Shown here: in pieces, positions 48,904-60,835 of the stretch
Layout: every line of letters starts with the position of its first letter
Position numbering within the stretch: the stretch's first letter is position 1
Assembly (NCBI GenBank): GCA_025738555.1
Contig: JAOVFP010000022.1
Location: 806,001 to 870,000, forward strand
Length of the DNA: 64,000 bases
Source of the DNA: Cyathus striatus
Taxonomy: Eukaryota > Basidiomycota > Agaricomycetes > Agaricales > Nidulariaceae
Reading direction: 5' to 3'
Program-made: the position numbers and the translations under genes
Notes under the pieces: model-generated
What the model saw: the letters and a program-made list of their open reading frames with translations, nothing else
The model's database searches: none
What the model was told of the DNA's origin: nothing

Positions 48904-50552
48904 AATACCTATGAAGATGGATCCCCTACAACCTCAAACTTTCCCATGGGATATGGAATTGGAATAGGAAAATATAGCCTGCGCTCCCCAGGTTATTAAA
49001 CATTATTACGAGTTAAATTTGAAAACTCGTCAGATTGTCTCAATTATGAATCGCCCGATGAATGTAAGAAATCTGTGATTGTTACTATGACTCAGCATAC
49101 TAGTGGATAGCTTTCCACAGCGTTAGAATCCTAGATTATTTAAACTTAAGCGAGCATTGTTTGGCAGAAAGTAGATTTTATTTCTAAACCATGACGCAAG
49201 ACAGCATACATCATAAATAGAATTTATAATGAGAACCCTGAGGCATGTTCCTGAGAACTTGATCTTATCACGCCATGTATGAAGAGCTTTATTACCTCTG
49301 TACATCTACAATTCCCAAAGTTTTACTTGTTTATTATTGCAGAAGGTTGGCAGAAGTAATACTGTACAGTACATAGTGTGAGCAATGAAAGAGTTCATTC
49401 TATATGTCATAGTCTGGAACTGTACAGTGCAATGTAAATGTTTTAGCTCTGAACATTGAACATTCGATGCTTTGTGGAGGAAGATACTAGCTTGGGGGTA
49501 TCTTCTTGACAAAGAATATGCGAGTGGAACGACGTCCGTCGTTCCTCCAGTTCTAGTGAGGTACAATACGAATTGAAATGGGGGTAACGAAAAACCTGAA
49601 TTCAATGAGTGTATGTACGACAGTTTAAGTAGCTAACGAATGCAGTATGTATGAGTAAGCGACAGAAAGAATGAAATGAGGTACAGTAATGAAAAACACG
49701 AGATTTGCATCGCAGGCAAACTGCATGCTCTACAGCTTACTTTTTTAGAATTAGTGTATTCTCATCTCAAGATGCTGTAAACTTTGAAGTAAGGTAGTCA
49801 TATAGATGAGTGGTACAAGGTGGTACATGCAATGAGTGCATTTAGAATTAGAAGCAGCCCAAGCACAATTGTTGTTGGCAGAGAGTGGTAGGTTGAAGGC
49901 AGGCGAGCACTGGATCGATTGACGTCAGATCTCGAAAGCATGATTAGAGAAGGTGTTTAGAACTAGAAGAAGGGGGGGAGGCCTCTTCCAGATGTGCCAT
50001 GGCCACCTAGGATGGGTGGCTTCAAGATCAGCTGTCAATGTGTACCGATTCGGAAAGTGGCATTTGGCATATCTCACTTAAGATGTTTAGAAATTTAATC
50101 TGTGTTTCTAAACCCTGTGGAAAGCCACACAGTAGCAACAAATTCTAAATTTAAATGTTGCAGGGTACAAGTTTACCAAAGGTCGCTAGATATGAACGAT
50201 GACGTGCATGGGATTATGCTAGAGGACTCTAGTATGGTCTAACTATTGTCGTGAGCTCCTATGATGGCTACCAAAAATTGATTTGGCTGTGTGCTCTACA
50301 TTTCCGATAAGCTCAGTAAGGTGCCTTTATTCGTGATACCTACCACCAAGGCATACCTGAGCTTGTGGCGAAATGTTGTGTTGATGGGTGATAAGAGTCA
50401 GCGCATATCAGTTCAGTAGAGGTGGAACCTCGAATTGATTTTGGTCCGTCAATACTAGTACATGGATCATCAATGCATCAATCACAAAGCGATTTCATTA
50501 TATTTCTTCTCTAGGGTTTCAAGTTGTTCATTCCTTTCCTCAAGTAACTTGA
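48904..50552. other. Intergenic, no supportable gene
   Basis: About 1.6 kb between the two membrane-protein paralogs, with only short frames on both strands. Confidence 0.45.
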
Positions 50553-51602
50553 ATGGGTTCCAGGTATAGCTCATTAATCCTCATTTCAGCTGTTACGAAC
50601 GCTATTCTTGTCAACGTCACTGTGGACGACTCGTTACCAGACCCATTGACAACAAACAACATTACCTATCTTCCATCTGAGGGTGAATGGACCAGTGGCT
50701 TAACCTGTAGTACATGCAAAACAACTATAGATGTAAACCTTATGCATGAGAATACATGGCATGATAGTACTGTGAGTTCGCAAATGGTTATAAAGTTAAA
50801 ACATATATATATGATAGCTATCTTCAATGTATAGAACTTCCCATACTATCTTGGACCTCCTAACGCAACATTCAAATTCAATGGTATTTTTACCTCGTCA
50901 TATAGCAAGGTTAAAGTTGCTATAATTTAGCGGTTTAGGGACGGCCATATACGTTTTCTGTGCCATTGCCTTATCGACAATAAATCCAATAGGTTATAGC
51001 GATATGTCATTTTACATCGATGGCGAACGTGTTGGCAATTATACAAGAATCCCGCCTGGAATTCAAGGTTATGAGTACAACGTACCTGTGTATTCCAACA
51101 CGACTTTGTTGCCAGGACCACATACCTTCATGCTTCAAAACGGGCCTTACCCCGCACAGAAGGGAAGAGAGACATTGACACTTTTGGATTACATTGTTTA
51201 CTCGTAAGAACATTAGCAAAATTTATCTTTAAATTTCTCCAGCTAATAAAATTTAGATATGATAATGGCATAAAGTTAGCAAAGCCCCCAACCCCAACCC
51301 CAAGTTCAACTCCAACACCATCTTCATGTTCTGGATCTGGATCTTCGAAATCGATTGGAATAGCCATAGTAATTGGAGTGGTGGTAGGTGCGGTTTTAGG
51401 GATAGCAATTGCTGCCCTCGTAATATGGTACTTGGTGCGACATAGTGAGAAAGCAAAATTTGTTAATCAATTGGACGCCATGGGATCGTCGCCAAGGATA
51501 ATTGCACTTCAACCTTATGTAAAGTCATGCGGTGCAGTCAGTCCAATTGCGCGCCAAGCTGGGGGATTTTCTCCATCCGTGAAGGAACGCTTGCATATCT
51601 AG
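50553..51602 (+). CDS. Single-pass membrane glycoprotein, intact copy
   Basis: Four exons (50553..50771, 50835..50883, 50939..51203, 51257..51602) encode 292 residues. An N-terminal signal peptide precedes VNVTVDDSLPDPL. The extracellular part has N-glycosylation sequons (NVT, NIT, NAT, NYT, NTT), a CSTC pair, TAIYVFCAIAL, MSFYIDGERVGNYT and TLTLLDYIVYSYDN. A Pro/Thr/Ser stalk leads to a membrane helix (IGIAIVIGVVVGAVLGIAIA) and a cytoplasmic tail with basic residues. This architecture is widespread in mushroom-forming fungi; the extracellular fold may be a jelly-roll-like binding module, which I infer from strand patterning only. The intron positions are confirmed by frame and by the damaged paralog. 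Confidence 0.87.
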
Positions 51603-52650
51603 GGAATGCCAGAATATTAGATGTATATAAATTTAAGATAGTATACTTACTACTACATACTGCGGTTACTAAACTGACTTGGGGCCCACTGGGTGGCTTG
51701 GTCGTCTCCAATCGCTGCCCCGTCCCGCTCAATCGTTGAGTATCACCAGATAGCGCAATGCGCGTTGTACAGCTCCTGTAAAATTTTCATTTGGGGTTAT
51801 GTGTACATATGTTAATAAGGCCGACAAGCGGCAGAGCCCACTACCTCAAGAATTTGACGGTTTCGATGATCTGAAATACATAGTGGCTACAGCATAGCAT
51901 TAGTTAATACAGAATGGGATTGAACACTCAAACGGTACAGTATTCAGACAGCTCTCATAGGTTTTTCGTTCTACTATGTACAAGTGTTCTAAGGAGAACA
52001 TGAGAGTATGTATGTAACCAGGAAGTGAATGGAGAACAGATATCTAAATACTCAGAAACCTTTACCGTTCCTTTGCCTGGTACTGCTGACTGGTATGTGG
52101 TTACATTTCGTTTTCAATAATTACATGAGAGATGTTTGCTGGAAGATGATGCAATCCGGATTCTAGACGAATCATCAACGTAAGACGATACGAAATAAGG
52201 GATGAAACAACATCACATACATACGAGTGACAATACAAAAATTATGTTGTAGTTATACCTGTAGCCGCTATACACCAACGGTCTGAACGGGGATCAAAAC
52301 GATGGGAAGTTGTGAGGTCGGAACAAGATTACGTGTTCGCCACTGAAAGTGCAAGTAGCAAGTGCCAAGGTTGTGGTCGTGCCATACGGAAGGAGGGAGG
52401 AGGGTCATCGTAGGCGGGAAAATTGACGTGATGGGCCAGTAGTGGTGCGACGAGAAGGTGGAGATGGGTACAATGATGTTGCAGTGGGAGGGGAGAAGGG
52501 GAAACGGGAAGAAAGGAGAAGGGAGGCGGTGGTGGTAGTTGGAGAAAAGAGTCGTGCGGGATCGGGATGGAGTTGAATTTGTCGGCAGCAATGTTGTGGT
52601 CATGACGCGGGGGAGAAGAGAAGAGGAAAAGAAGGGAGGAGGGAAGAATG
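51603..52650. other. Intergenic, includes purine-rich stretch
   Basis: 52330-52640 is strongly G/A-biased and resembles 45080-45600. Minus-strand frames there are Pro/Ser/His-rich artefacts. Nothing else was recognised. Confidence 0.45.
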
Positions 52651-52654
52651 GTTC

Positions 52655-52920
52655 TTAGCACCGAGTATCAGCCAGCGAATGGACGGGAGTCACAGTACCT
52701 CACATCCACCTCCCACGTCCTGGAGAACCAACTGCATTGGGCTCGTTCAGAATGTGAAGCATGCTCGGCGCAAGGGAGTAGAAGGCAGCGCTGCGACGTG
52801 CGGACCGGACAGACCATCCAAAGCTGTGCAAGCAACTTTAGAAGATGCGAGTAACGAGGGGACGACAACAGTTTTCGAGGAGGAAGAGACCACAGTGATC
52901 CTCGTACACACAGAGAAAAC
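52655..52920. repeat. Duplicated downstream module (inverted copy) of BEM46-like copy E
   Basis: Reverse complement of the block at 29085-29345; the third copy is at 41570-41860. Confidence 0.6.
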
Positions 52921-52949
52921 CACCATGTTATTTCTTCACTTCATATATT

Positions 52950-54549
52950 CAGCTGTTACGAGCCTCTCCCTCCAAATACGCCATCGCTTCCTTCCACTCC
53001 ATCCTCTGCCACCCGTCTCGTGTAACGAGCGAGGAATAATAACTTTCTTCCCTCCCCGCCTAATGACGTGCTCTTCATTTTCGAGCGCTTCATGTGGAGG
53101 ATGGACGTATAGGCTCCCCTGGATGTTCGATACGATCGACAGCCCCACACAATGACGGTCCTCTTTAGCGGTTTCACCGGGATGAATATCCATGTCAGCT
53201 CTATTTGAATGTTGAACTTCATCCGCATCTGCACGGGGAGGATAAACAGCATCCCACATCGCCTCGCTCATTTCACAAGGTACAATCTCGCCGTGCTCGA
53301 TAAGCAAAAGTAGCATGTCCAGCGCGAGACGATGAAGTACTGACTGCTTCCTTTCCGGAAGCAGAGCCGAAGGCGACGATGGAGAAGGGGTGAGAGAAAT
53401 AAAGGATGTTGTATCCGCCGCCCCCTTCGCTATAGTAGGTAGATATGCAGGTGTGTTTTTGAGCCTCGGAGAGTGGTGGGGGTAAGGCTGTGGTGCAAAT
53501 CTCTCAAGGCCCCTAGCGCGTCCCACTTATCCCAAGCAAAATACGTCATCCAACGATACAGTAGCCACTTTACGCGTAAAGCGCATGGACCATGCCTGGG
53601 ATTGATAAGAAGGGATTTTCGAGGATCAAACCGCGGATTCTTGTGTAATCCTCTACTTGGGTCATTGTTACGCAATTTGCAGGCGATGTATGGTGTGACT
53701 GGGTTGCAGTAGAAGTAGCATCCAACAACCTGGGAGAAGAATCAGGCAGCTTGCTGAGGAGGCATATGCCAGCTGCTCCGCCTAACGAGTGTCCGTAAAC
53801 TACTATACGTGCATTTGGCCGCCTCTGGAGTGTGTAGTGCAGCACGGAGAGGTAGTCGGCTGTGATCCCGCACTGCGTAGGGCAACCTGGGGAGCTCTAA
53901 AATCCTCTTGGTGCGACTGCCAATATAGAAGTGAAGGAAGAGTGTGAGGCGAGAAGGGATTGGAAGACGGGCAGATGATGTAGTGCATTTCCTGTAGAAA
54001 ATCGTTAGTTACTAATGTAGTGAGGAGATCAAGCTCGTACCTTGGAGGTATAGCATGAAAACTCCCGGCCCATCCTCTTTCTGCGCCTTAGTAGAACACA
54101 CATAGATCCCTGAAAGCACAGTCCGATACTAGGCACACGAACTTCCTCCACTCACAACCCTCTGAGAAAATCCGTAGGTACTTCATCTAGCGCGTTTTTC
54201 GCGCATTTATACGCGCATAAGGCATATATATGATCTTGCCTTGGAAGAGGTACAACATTAAGCACTGTAAAAGAGTCATTAGAGATCTGAAGAGAACGAA
54301 AACGAGAATATAGAGATACCCTATAAGTCCAAAGCGTGATTAGAAATCCAAATACAACGCTTGCTATGATCGATGGAGAATGGGGTGTAGGAAATCCTGT
54401 GCCATTGGCAAGCCCTATGGGTATGTATCCCAGAACTAAGCTTCTGCATGTGGCCATTGGTGAGGGTTCGGTAGTTGAACTTGAACGGCTCTTTTTTCGA
54501 TATAAGACATGTCTGGGGATTAATGTAGACAATGTGTTTCGCTTTGAAA
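52950..54549 (-). pseudogene. BEM46-like hydrolase copy E, recently decayed
   Basis: Full-length order of the intact gene on the minus strand: the initiator region MATCRSLVLGYIPIGLANGT (about 54467), the membrane anchor, KIIYMPYARINARK, then a one-base deletion (near 54200), a TGA in the GL-VEE position (near 54160), a further frameshift, a TAG after APRGF (near 53900), an intact VVYGHSLGGAAGICLLS elbow, LILENPFLSIPGM, and a late part with LLLLIEHGEIVP and IIPRSLHE. The damage is limited and the catalytic elbow is intact, so this copy died later than B and D. Its leader is interrupted by the TRIM-like element at 54612. Confidence 0.82.
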
Positions 54550-54611
54550 GAGATATTGGCCCAGTTGTATTGTTTCTGCTGGAGAAGAGGAGAGATATGG
54601 GGGGATGACGC

Positions 54612-54736
54612 TGGAGTATGGCATGCGGCACACACATGGTCTCAGCGTGTACGTAGATATATATACCTGTTTGTACGTAGTATACAGCATCAATCCATCC
54701 TGGTACCCAACCGCCATGACCGCTCGGGCTACTCCA
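54612..54736. repeat. Left LTR of TRIM-like element
   Basis: 125 bp, TG...CA ends with 7-bp inverted termini, identical to 55387-55511. Confidence 0.9.
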
Positions 54737-55386
54737 TTGTGGTGACGAGAGTGTTCTTTGTTCACTGCGCTACCTATGGTGGATTGATCACCGAGTTCTC
54801 AGCATTGTCTTATTGCTTGCTTGGGTTTCGCTCCTGGATCAGTGGTTCATTTGGATTCGTGTTGTCAAGCTTTACTCCAGCCTTGCGAGTTGTCCGCTTC
54901 CAGCTAACGAAGCATGTTCATGTTCATCCTTTCCAACCTCGTTATCTTTCACCACGCATTATTTCGTCGCCACACATCACACAGCCATGTTGCATCCATG
55001 CACCCACACATCAGGATTTTATAGAGGTTTTTTGGTTATCGCGCGCGCATCACTTGGGAAGCACCCGGATTTTTACTGTTTTGGTACGATTTTTGTCGCA
55101 ACGAGGACGTTGCTTTTTAAAGGGGGGGTAGATGGGTTACACTTTGGGTTGTCGCGCAGGGTCATCACACAGGGTCATCACGCAGTCTCTTCAAGTCTTT
55201 CTGAGATTTGTGGTGTTTTACTTCGGGTTCTTTCAAAATGGCTCGCTGCAAGAATCTTCGCACTGCAAGCGCTTCCTTGCACTCGGCCCTATGATTGGGG
55301 GGTGGGGAAGGTTCGGTCGGGGTGAGTAGTTAGGGGTTTTGTTTAGGATCGCGACGAGGACGTCGCTATTTTGAAAGGGGGGCACA

Positions 55387-55511
55387 TGGAGTATGGCATG
55401 CGGCACACACATGGTCTCAGCGTGTACGTAGATATATATACCTGTTTGTACGTAGTATACAGCATCAATCCATCCTGGTACCCAACCGCCATGACCGCTC
55501 GGGCTACTCCA
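55387..55511. repeat. Right LTR of TRIM-like element
   Basis: 125 bp, identical to 54612-54736, preceded by a polypurine tract. Confidence 0.9.
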
Positions 55512-55515
55512 ACGC

Positions 55516-56776
55516 AAACGTCGAGCTCATCGTCAGCGAGTGACAGCAACGAAATGAAGTTCTGTTGGGTTGTGTTTAGTAACGACGTTAATGTACAACA
55601 AAATCAAACGTGTATCCCATGTTTACGCAGCAGCCAACCACAGCGTTGTGCCAGTTAATGACTAGACAAAGACTAGTTAATATAATGGTCGATTGCAATG
55701 AGAAAGCTGCGAAGATAATAGGTACTGGTACTATAAAATTTAAACATGGAGAATAGCACACGACGAATCATAAGAACGTACTTATGTGTTATGCTCAGTA
55801 TCTCTGTATGTCGCGGAGGAGCATAGCAAGTATTGCATAATCCCTGTTAATATTCGGTAGCTTTATGTCATCCAAATCCTAGATCTTGCACCATATCAAA
55901 AACACATACCTCACTCAAAAATACTCTTGAAGACGCCACAAATTTAGGGAACACAAGGAAGAGATGGAAAGTGGAGGTAGTTCAAGTTGAATATGTCGTG
56001 CCGATCTACTACATCTATGTGCGGTGATCATACAATGTGAGCACATCATTATGGAATTGGTACATCTGCCTTCATTCACTTCAACATGAGCATTGTCTCC
56101 AGATTTGATCAATTCCAGAATTTATTCGGATGTGGCTTTTATGCTCAAATTGGACGATATTCCGAATTTTCATCCTTGTATCACGAATACCTCATTCCAT
56201 ACTTACCTAATAATCCTGTACTTCTGTACTCCAGACGTGACATTGATTTAGAATAGGGGTTTCCAATCATAAGGCGATCGGACAACATATGCATACGGAA
56301 TTCCGTTTTATAATCAGCGATAGAGTGTCCACTGCGTCGTAAATTGAGAGGCACACTCGTATTAGTCATCACATTAACTACGCGCAATTAGTGCTCAACA
56401 TTTCAAGCGAGCTGACGACAAGTATTGGACAAATATTGACTCAGTTATCAGTCAATTGACTTGACTTAAACTGTTGACTTAGTGATCGACTGGCACAACG
56501 CTGGCCAACCAGGAGTAAGGCAGATTTAGAGGATGACGACGACAGTTACCGAGAAGCCGGTGACAATATCGAGAATCGAGATATGTACAGCATAAGGCAC
56601 AAGCAATTGTTGAATTGCGGCGTAAGGAAAACCTTTGAGAAGTTCAGTCTTCAACTTAAAGCCTCTCCAACAATAGTTATTTCGCAAATCCTTAAACTCA
56701 ACTGCGAGTATCAGTTAAATGAAGTTTTATAACAACGGAAACAATCCCACATGCTGCATCAAAATTTAAGTCATAA
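55516..56776. other. Intergenic, no supportable gene
   Basis: Includes a block near 56550-56720 shared with the flank of P3/P2 (accgagaagccggtgac; agttaaatgaagttttataa). No gene recognised. Confidence 0.4.
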
Positions 56777-58722
56777 TCATATACCAATAATCGCCTTAAA
56801 GGCTTCATAGCACTGAAAGATTACACGTCTGTTGTCCAGAGGTTCCATCCCACGTGAGCGCAAGAGGCCACGACGAGGGACGGGCGGATAACAAAACTCC
56901 ACGCGGGTTTCCTCTGGTGGATATGTCCCATGACGAATATGATAGCACAGACTATTGGTGACAGGAATTTTAACGAACACGGGTGTTGTGCCCACCATAA
57001 CAATGCCGGGCATGACCTAGGAGGGCAATGCTCAGAAAGGGTCAACAAACTTTCGAAATGACTTACCTTTTCTGTCAAAGGAGGAAGTCCAGTCCCTCCC
57101 CCCCTTTGCGTATTATTACGCTCAAAGGCTCCAACAGCTTCTGCTACAAGCTGAGAAAGCGCATCAAAAGGATCACTGGCATACTCCCTATCCACTTTCT
57201 GGGCAACAAGAAGGATTTCATTCCTAGATGCATCAATGATACAGATGTCGGTTTTTGTGCGCTTGACTTCGCCGCAAATAAGGAACTCAAAGTCCATCCA
57301 CCTACATTCCACTCTTCGTCGATGAACATAACCTAGAAGTTTGAACAGGTGAACGGTGAAATCATCAGAGGCATATTCATTGACCATGGAAAATTTGAGG
57401 TGAGTAAGTAACTCTGCGTGGAGATCGTTTTGCATAGCGCTAGCATCTGAATTGGTTAAAAGTTCTGGATCAACCGATGGTTCTGGGAACTCCTGTGACG
57501 TGTAAAGTCATTAGCGTGTTCCAAGTTTCGAGGGCTTTAGCGAAACTGATCTAAGGTAGACGACTTTCATAATCGACCAACGTCACATGATTAGCGTGAC
57601 ACATCCTAAAATGGCAATTTCTGCGGCAGCCAGACTAATTAGTTGAATAACTTCATAGCCAGGCGTGTTCTTGTAGATATGGCTCCAGGGAATTGTGAAT
57701 AATATCATATTACACGTATATATGTCTTTATATTTCAAATAAATCATGTCTATGTTAACTAGTGGAAGAAATAGTGTTATATGTATGGTACAGAGCGTGG
57801 AAATGATGCATTAAGGTCGTGTCGTGTCCTCATCATGCTAATTATTGACCTAATATGCCTATGCGAAAGAGGTCAATTCGATCTGCCATAGGAAATCTCA
57901 CCAAAACTGCAGCTGAACATGCATGTAAAAAGATAAAATGTGAAAATTTGAAGCCAAAGCAAGGGAAAGAGAATAAATCTGTAAGTGTAATGTGTCAGTA
58001 CATGTTTGTTTAGATACTAAAACATACCTATATCAGTCTAGTACAGAAATACCAACTGAAAAGAATGGATGAAGATGTTCTTGAGAAGAACACACTGGCA
58101 GCATTGGAATCCATACCTTTGCAGACAATGCGATGATTTGCGAACAGGTCTCTTAGGTTTATGGATGCATATGAGAGGGGGTTGAATGGAAGGCAGGCCG
58201 CATGGGCAACACAGGTATACTGTGGACATCGTGTCCTTCCAGCTGACATTTATGATGAGCTTGAGAAAGCAAATGTCTTCTAAATGTCCCACAAGAAGAT
58301 TGATCATGGTTCTGAGCACTGAGCGCTGAGTGATAACCAAGTGATTGATCAACTTCTGAGACTGATGTAGAATTAAAGCAAGAAAATACAACTCCTCAGT
58401 GAGCACTCACTCAAAAATTATGAAATTTTGTAGATATACTCTATTCATTCATATGTATAAATCCCTGGAGTAATATTTTCTATAATGTATCATACTATTG
58501 CTCTATTACCTTTTCGAAGAATAATTTCCTTTTTAAGATGAATTGTCACAGCGAAGTAACGCTCACGTGACGTTGGTCGATTATGAAAGTCGTCTACCTT
58601 ACCTCAGGCTGTAAGCCAAACATTGTAACAGGGTCCACCATATTGAGGCTGATATGATAAGAGTCCAAGTCATAGAGATTCCAGGCATTGCCAGACTTGG
58701 GGGAGTGAGTGAGGTCAGCCAT
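56777..58722 (-). CDS. Conserved fungal protein with PD-(D/E)XK-like signature, copy P4, with transposon in intron 1
   Basis: Three exons (complement of 58722..58603, 57492..57067, 57016..56777) join in frame to 261 residues. Starts MADLTHSPKSGNAWNLYDLD. The middle exon has FEFLICGEVKRTKTDICIID followed by ILLVAQKVDREY, where the Glu of the usual Glu-x-Lys is replaced, so a nuclease activity is unlikely in this copy. Exon 3 keeps MVGTTPVFVKIPVTNSL and YPPEETRVEFCYPPVP. Intron 1 is about 1.1 kb instead of about 55 bases because of a TIR element at 57554-58599. The coding frame is undamaged. Confidence 0.74.
57554..58599. mobile_element. TIR DNA element (1046 bp), TA target duplication, with relic transposase-associated sequence
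   Basis: Ends AGGTAGACGACTTTCATAAT and its reverse complement, about 38 bp of TIR with one mismatch, flanked by TA on both sides (57552-57553 and 58600-58601), as expected for Tc1/mariner-type insertion. Plus-strand interior contains MPMRKRSIRSAIGNLTKTAA and, near 58130-58250, RSLRFMDAYERGLNGRQAAW then YCGHRVLP, which I recognise as recurring in basidiomycete DDE transposons. It is broken by stops and lacks a catalytic core, so it is non-autonomous. It occupies intron 1 of P4. Confidence 0.8.
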
Positions 58723-60079
58723 GGTGGTCATTGGTAAGTAAGTAGCTGTGTGGGTGCAAGTTTAGTCAGTTGCAACAGTTGTTCAATATTTTAATATCCG
58801 ATTGAAAGCTCTTGTGACGGTTACGTAATGGCATTTACATAGCATTTCATTAAATTTCATTCGTTACATGTACATTAGTCTCCACTCAAGACATTCACAA
58901 TCGATTGTCTCGACTTGGACTTTGTTGAGCGCTTGAGCCTACATGTTACATATGTAAGTACATGCCAGAAAGGAGATAAAACGAACTACCTAAAGGGAAT
59001 GTATTGAAGCATATCATGGTGCCCAAGCAAAAGGAAGGCCACTACAAAAATAAAAATAAACCCAAACAACCACAAGACCAAAACGGAAATATTTGTCGCT
59101 GGATGTTGCTGTGGACACCTCAAGTATAAAAACAGAAGCAACAGCAACTTCACCTCGCTTGACGCATCATGAACCAATAGCGACATTATCAATTATGTGT
59201 CCACAGGCATCCGCCCACTAAAAGACAGAAAAATAAATCACATGTGAATATTTGTCCGTGGATGCTGTAGATGCCTCGAGTATGCAAGTAGACTCGTACA
59301 TGTGCAATGGCGCTTCATATACCCATTTCTTCCATACATGTACAGTATACACCACAAAATGCGGGAGGGCCCAATGAGGTCTTTGAAGAAGATAATATTC
59401 TATAAAATCCCATCCGATAGATTAAGTTCTCCTTTCGTTACTTCTGCTCTAGCTGGTGTGAAATTTATTTTACGCGTCCGCCCACTGAAACAAAGAAAAA
59501 TAAATAAACCGCCTGAAGTGCGCAAATAGAAAAAGGAGCATGGAAAGAACATGTGCAAACGCTTCATGCATTAATAACGCATCAATAGCAACAAATGCTG
59601 TGCTTAACATTCAATATTCATCAATGCCCAGAAGTATGTATAACCATTCCTTACAGTTTCAGTGCTTGATGTAAGAATATCTTTTCCATTTAGCAGTGAT
59701 AATACTCCTTTTTGAACTTGTTGTTGTAGCTGTGTGACATTATAAATTACGCGTTAGCCCACACAGAAAAGAAAGAAACACAAAGCCAAATGGAAATATT
59801 TATCTCTGAATGTTGTTGTGGATGCCTTGTGTGTGAAAATAGAAGAAGACAACATACCCGTGCATTGATATCAAGATATGACAGTTTAGAACTTGTAAAC
59901 ACCGTTCGGCAGTACGGTACACGCACCCACCTTCAGGTACCAATGCTCATCGGAACATTTCTTGATTGATATTGAACTCACAGAGTAGGTTCAACCCTAA
60001 AACGGACAAGAGATATTATCTCGAAACCCTTTTTAAGAGACAAAACAATATGTAACTTATTTACTTATCTTCCGCCATC
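58723..60079. other. Intergenic, low-copy repeats possible
   Basis: Contains similar segments near 59090-59160, 59250-59290 and 59800-59850 (atatttgtc-ctggatgttg-tgtggaca type) about 160-550 bases apart, suggesting a degenerate local repeat. No gene is supported. Confidence 0.4.
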
Positions 60080-60772
60080 ATGGCTAATAACATTCACTCA
60101 GCCAAGTCTGCAAGCAACTGGACTAACAGTGACTTAGATTCATATCACATAACTCTCAATGAGAAACATGCCCTTACATTCTTTGGCATACAGGTATGCG
60201 TGGATAAGTTTCTCTAAAGCCCTTGGTATTACTAAGACTAACGACTTTGCACATTACAGACATTACCACAACCCTCAGTTCATCAAGAAATACTAAACAA
60301 TACCAATGTTGATGATATGCAACAAGAAATACATGCTATGTGGCTCGCTCACCTTGAAAGTGCCATGATAATACAAGGAAGTGAAAAAGCCGTAGACATT
60401 TTTACCATTATGCTTTTCATGATTATGGGTTATTCTTGTTGACAACGAACTGCTGACGAGGGAAGGAACCTCCCTCTCTTTATTTGCGGCAAAAGATGGA
60501 ATGCAGAAACTGATGTCTGCATCGTTGATAGAACTCAGAATGGTATTCTTCTTCTTGTGCAGGAGGACAAGAGGTTGGAGTCAGACACTGAGCATGTCAA
60601 AGCAAAAGCTCAGCTAGTAGCAGAAGCAGTTGCAGCCTTTCATGAGAATAATAAGATAAGGATATGGTACCGACACTCCAGCTGGCTGACCTCGACAACA
60701 ACCATGCCCAAAGGACCCACTCTACAACTTTCTGATACTCATCACTGGACTCCAGACAACCTAAGCTCCTGA
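60080..60772 (+). pseudogene. PD-(D/E)XK-like family copy P5, truncated by a LINE-containing segment
   Basis: Exon 1 (60080..60193) encodes MANNIHSAKSASNWTNSDLD. Exon 2 from 60260 encodes TLPQPSVHQEILNNTN and on, with an in-frame TGA at 60440-60442, then RNLPLFICGKRWNAETDVCI and ILLLVQEDKRLES, the cleanest Asp...Glu-Asp-Lys signature of the five. Similarity to the family stops after FHENNKIR near 60660, and exon 3 is missing. The orientation is opposite to the other four copies. A LINE follows immediately. Confidence 0.75.
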
Positions 60773-60835
60773 ATGACACCAAAAACACTACTCATTGATT
60801 GATAACGAACAACACAAGCAACTCCAGCATGTCAA

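Larger units (their letters stand above)
54612..55511. mobile_element. TRIM-like miniature LTR element (900 bp) with identical LTRs
   Basis: Two 125-bp direct repeats (54612-54736 and 55387-55511), identical by eye, both starting TGGAGTA and ending TACTCCA, flank about 650 bp without coding capacity. Just inside the left repeat is ttgtggtgacgagag, a plausible primer-binding site. Just before the right one is the polypurine run gaaaggggggcaca. A 4-bp duplication ACGC sits at both edges (54608-54611 and 55512-55515). The host sequence is the leader of hydrolase copy E, and the paralogous leaders at about 27366 and 39950 show the site without insertion. A second polypurine-like block (aaagggggggtaga) lies inside at about 55117. 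Confidence 0.9.

Noticed and set aside
54813..55325. 170-codon frame inside the TRIM-like element
   Set aside because: Overlaps other open phases, has no retroviral-type motif, and the element is too small to code for gag-pol.
58028..58406. Minus-strand frames inside the TIR element
   Set aside because: Shadows of the plus-strand transposase relic (RFMDAYERGLNGRQAAW region).
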